Part shown: positions 61,531-64,000 of the stretch, in pieces
Numbering within the stretch: the stretch's first letter is position 1
Layout: each line of letters begins with the position of its first letter
Assembly: GCF_949628215.1 (NCBI RefSeq)
Contig: NC_134277.1
Location: 107,029,463 to 107,093,462, forward strand
Reading direction: 5' to 3'
DNA length: 64,000 nucleotides
Source: Phalacrocorax aristotelis
Taxonomy: Eukaryota; Chordata; Aves; Suliformes; Phalacrocoracidae
Made by a program: the position numbers and the translations under genes
The notes under the pieces: model-generated
Told to the model about the DNA's origin: nothing
Seen by the model: the letters and a program-made list of their open reading frames with translations, nothing else
Databases searched by the model: none

Positions 61531-61983
61531 GCCTTTTTTCATTTTTTTGTCATTATAGCTAGTTGTACATTGTGAGTTTTCTTGCTTTATTTCTTTTTTT
61601 TTTCCTTTGGCAGAATCTTTGAGGTGTTATTATACCATATATTTGAAGAGTAAGCTGCTTAAAAATGTGTTTAGAAACTGTGTTTTAACATGGTGTAGAG
61701 CTTTTGAGTTTTGGGGTTTTTTGGTTTTGGGTTTTTTGGTTCATTTTTTTATAAATCACTTAATGACAGGCCTGTAAATTTCTTTGGACTTTAGCACAAT
61801 TCAGTGCTGATAGTGAAAATGTAGGCCTATTAAGGTAGCAATATGTTTTCTTGATTTGTCTCTTAAGATTTCAAATACATATCAGTTACATGTTTAATTT
61901 TAGCTCAGGCTGGAAACCTGCAGCTTTTGACTTAAAAAAAATGAAGTGGTCACGGGAACACTGCTGTTCCTTCTATGGTGTGT

Positions 61984-61989
61984 AATAAA
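61984..61989 (+). terminator. Candidate poly(A) signal AATAAA
   Basis: Exact AATAAA about 2.2 kb after the stop, preceded by TGTGTGT-like sequence and followed by AT-rich DNA. Confidence 0.4.
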
Positions 61990-62549
61990 AATAATTCTGA
62001 ATTCTACTGTACTGCTAAGAACTGTTTCAACTGAGCCTTCATTTTTGGTGGTTATTTTTGTTTATAATCACTAGTAGCCAAATAAGTTGCTGAGAAATCT
62101 TCCGAGATATGGACATGAATATGATAAATGCTGTGTAAGAAACAGGTCGCACAGGGATCTGTTGTTAAAACTGTAATGCAACTGCTAGAGTTAGGAAAAC
62201 GTGTCCCAGTCACTTCTGAACTGTAATATCAATCAGATGTGTACTGAACTGTTGAAAATTAGACTTGAAATGTACTGCTATTTTCACCAAATCCTTCTCC
62301 CAGCCATATTCAACAAGACACAGGGAGAAGAAAAGCATACAAGTCATATACTGGCTGTCAGAAGTGATGTGAAATTAAGGGTTTTGCTGTGGTCATGCAA
62401 GTAATCTAGATGCTGTCTGAGGGGGGATCTGGCATTTTAGTTTTTTTCTTTAGTCTCTAAATTTCTTCAAGCAACTTCACAGTAATAACTTTGAATTCAC
62501 GAAAAAATGCTGCTTTTTTAAGTCAAGTGTAAGCCTTTTGTTTTTCTGT

Positions 62550-62555
62550 AATAAA
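62550..62555 (+). terminator. Best candidate poly(A) signal AATAAA
   Basis: Exact AATAAA with a T-rich upstream element (TTTGTTTTTCTGT) and T/GT-rich sequence 20-50 bp downstream (GCTTGTTTCCTGTGC). This is the best overall context among the five candidates. Confidence 0.5.
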
Positions 62556-62575
62556 ACCATTTAAAAGAGCTTGTT

Positions 62576-64000
62576 TCCTGTGCTTCATTTACACTGTGTT
62601 AAGCTTAGATATTACACATTGTATAGGCAGCTGTGTCTCCTGGGGCACTCGTTGTAAAGGTATTTTAGGCCCCGAGTAAGGCAGTACATAAAGGAAGCTG
62701 GTAGCTTTTAGGAAGAAAAATTAGTTCATCCTGTTGGTCCTTTCTTGTCAATATTTTGAAAATACTGTCTAGATTTAGGAGTTAATATTTACTTGTCTTT
62801 TATTTAGTGAGCATCCTAGCAGTATAAAACAAATGCATTTCTGGAAAAGAAATTTTAAAATACCAGTTCAATCCATTAGCATACTCTCAAGTTCTTACAA
62901 GAGTTTCAGTAGCAAAGGGAACCTGAGGCAGACTGTTCTAGTAGACGTCTCCTCCTAGAGACTGTTGAGCAGCCTTGACGCTTGGACATACGCAATATCT
63001 TACTGCTTCATTATTTACCTAGGCTGTTTTAACAGATACTGTCCACACCGTGGTGCTCACGGCTTAAAGGATGGAATGATGACAGTCTGGTAGAGCTGAT
63101 GCGTTGGACAGCACAGAAGCCCTTAATTTTCATGAAGTATTTAAGTAAAAGGTTTAGCTTGCTTTGTTTTGGCCCAGAACTAATTTACCCTGTTCCTCTT
63201 TTGTCAGCATGTTCGAAGAAGTGGTTGTACTTGGGGGAGTGGGAAGGTGGCAAGTCATTCTGATGACAGTCGAAAAGCTCAAGTCGGTGAAAAGGGTGCA
63301 AACCAGAATGTACTTCCCTTAAGCTGTTAAAATCTCATGAGGCTACAGCTGTTTCAGGTTGTGTTATACTGTGACAGAATGGTGCTGGCTCTCAAATCTT
63401 CTCGGGAGCAAAGCAGCTTTCTGCTCTTTTGTTCTCATCACTGGGTACATTTCTAACAGATGGAATCATATGAAGCTGTTGTATGTTATATTGCTGTAAC
63501 TGATGAAGACAATTTTGACAATATTGTGTTGAATGCTTTGTTGAACTCTTGACTTGCAAGGTTTTCATAGTCTGCCTAGGCAGTGTACGCATTCCCAAAA
63601 CAATTTTCTTTCTCTGATTTCTGAAATTTTAACCATTTTAAAGGATTACTGCTACCATCCTGTATATCAATTTACTGACATAAAGCACCATTTAGCAGCT
63701 GATGTGAACTCTCGTGTTGTTAGCAAACTGCCTTCTGCTTATACACCATGGAGAATAGATATGTTTGCAGTTGTTTAGCAAGGATAAGTAGACTAGAAGT
63801 ATTTTACATAAAGCATTTTTAAATGGCTTTTAACAATAAAGTCTGCAAGATCTAGAAGGTCCTTGGAAGAGGAGCAAGGAAACCTGTAAGATGATTACTA
63901 ATGAGAGGAATAGTATTGCTTTGTAGCTCAGTTCCCCCATAAGTTTAGACTGGAGAAGAGAGAAAACATCACTGAATGAGCGTGTAACTTGACAGCTTAT
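62576..64000. other. 3' flank of TMX3, or distal 3' UTR
   Basis: No gene recognised. A further AATAAA at 63835-63840 leaves open a longer TMX3 3' UTR. Frames at 63392-63598 and 63554-63778 overlap on opposite strands and lack features. Confidence 0.55.
63835..63840 (+). terminator. Distal candidate poly(A) signal AATAAA
   Basis: Exact AATAAA about 4.1 kb after the stop, followed by GTCTGC and mixed sequence. It would define a long 3' UTR form if used. Confidence 0.3.

Larger units (their letters stand above)
59762..62575 (+). other. TMX3: TMX3 3' UTR (probable extent)
   Basis: AT- and T/G-rich sequence directly after the stop, with several AATAAA signals. The right end is inferred from the signal at 62550-62555, which has T/GT-rich sequence after it; a shorter or longer end is possible. 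The open frames within (for example 60832-61089) are non-coding. Confidence 0.6.

Noticed and set aside
1..64000. CRISPR arrays, operons, phage or bacterial mobile systems
   Set aside because: The sequence is plainly vertebrate nuclear DNA; I saw no regularly spaced direct repeats and no prokaryotic gene structure.

Overview
This is vertebrate nuclear DNA, most likely from a bird. It is AT-rich and sparsely coding, with large introns, GT-AG splice sites, one CpG-island promoter, CR1 LINE fragments with the typical avian 3' end, and two LTR copies of a family common in bird genomes. I see no bacterial, plasmid, phage or CRISPR feature.

The window holds one protein-coding gene, complete on the + strand: TMX3, thioredoxin-related transmembrane protein 3. 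I traced 16 coding exons from the start codon at 30691 to the stop codon at 59759-59761. The 15 junctions all have GT/AG and compatible phases. Exon lengths sum to 1374 nt, giving 457 residues. The protein reads as an ER signal peptide, a thioredoxin domain with a CGHC redox site (C54/C57) and cis-proline (P101), two further thioredoxin-like lumenal domains, a membrane span near residues 376-397, and an acidic cytosolic tail ending in KKKD, a di-lysine ER-retrieval signal. Two lumenal N-glycosylation sequons are visible (N259, N314).

Layout. 1-30 kb is non-coding DNA upstream of TMX3. It carries an LTR broken by an insertion (about 9.16-10.41 kb), a pair of inverted GC-rich repeats (15.16-15.54 and 18.95-19.26 kb), a second LTR-like segment with TATA box and poly(A) signal (up to about 22.78 kb) followed by a degenerate GC-rich repeat array, a small GC-rich open segment at 25.5 kb and a CR1 fragment at 29.6 kb. 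30.15-31.03 kb is the CpG island with NRF1-like and ETS-like sites just ahead of the start codon. 30.69-59.76 kb is TMX3, with a CR1 in intron 6 and an antisense CR1 plus an antisense solo LTR close together in intron 9. 59.76-64.0 kb is 3' UTR and flank with several poly(A) signals and GT-rich tracts.

In human, as I recall it, TMX3 lies head to head with CCDC102B. If that order holds here, the left 30 kb would be its minus-strand 5' end or early introns, but I found no CCDC102B coding exon. I found no convincing new biological system. The points most worth checking are the nested LTR, the inverted GC-rich repeat pair, the LTR-like segment at 22 kb and the diverged TMX3 tail.
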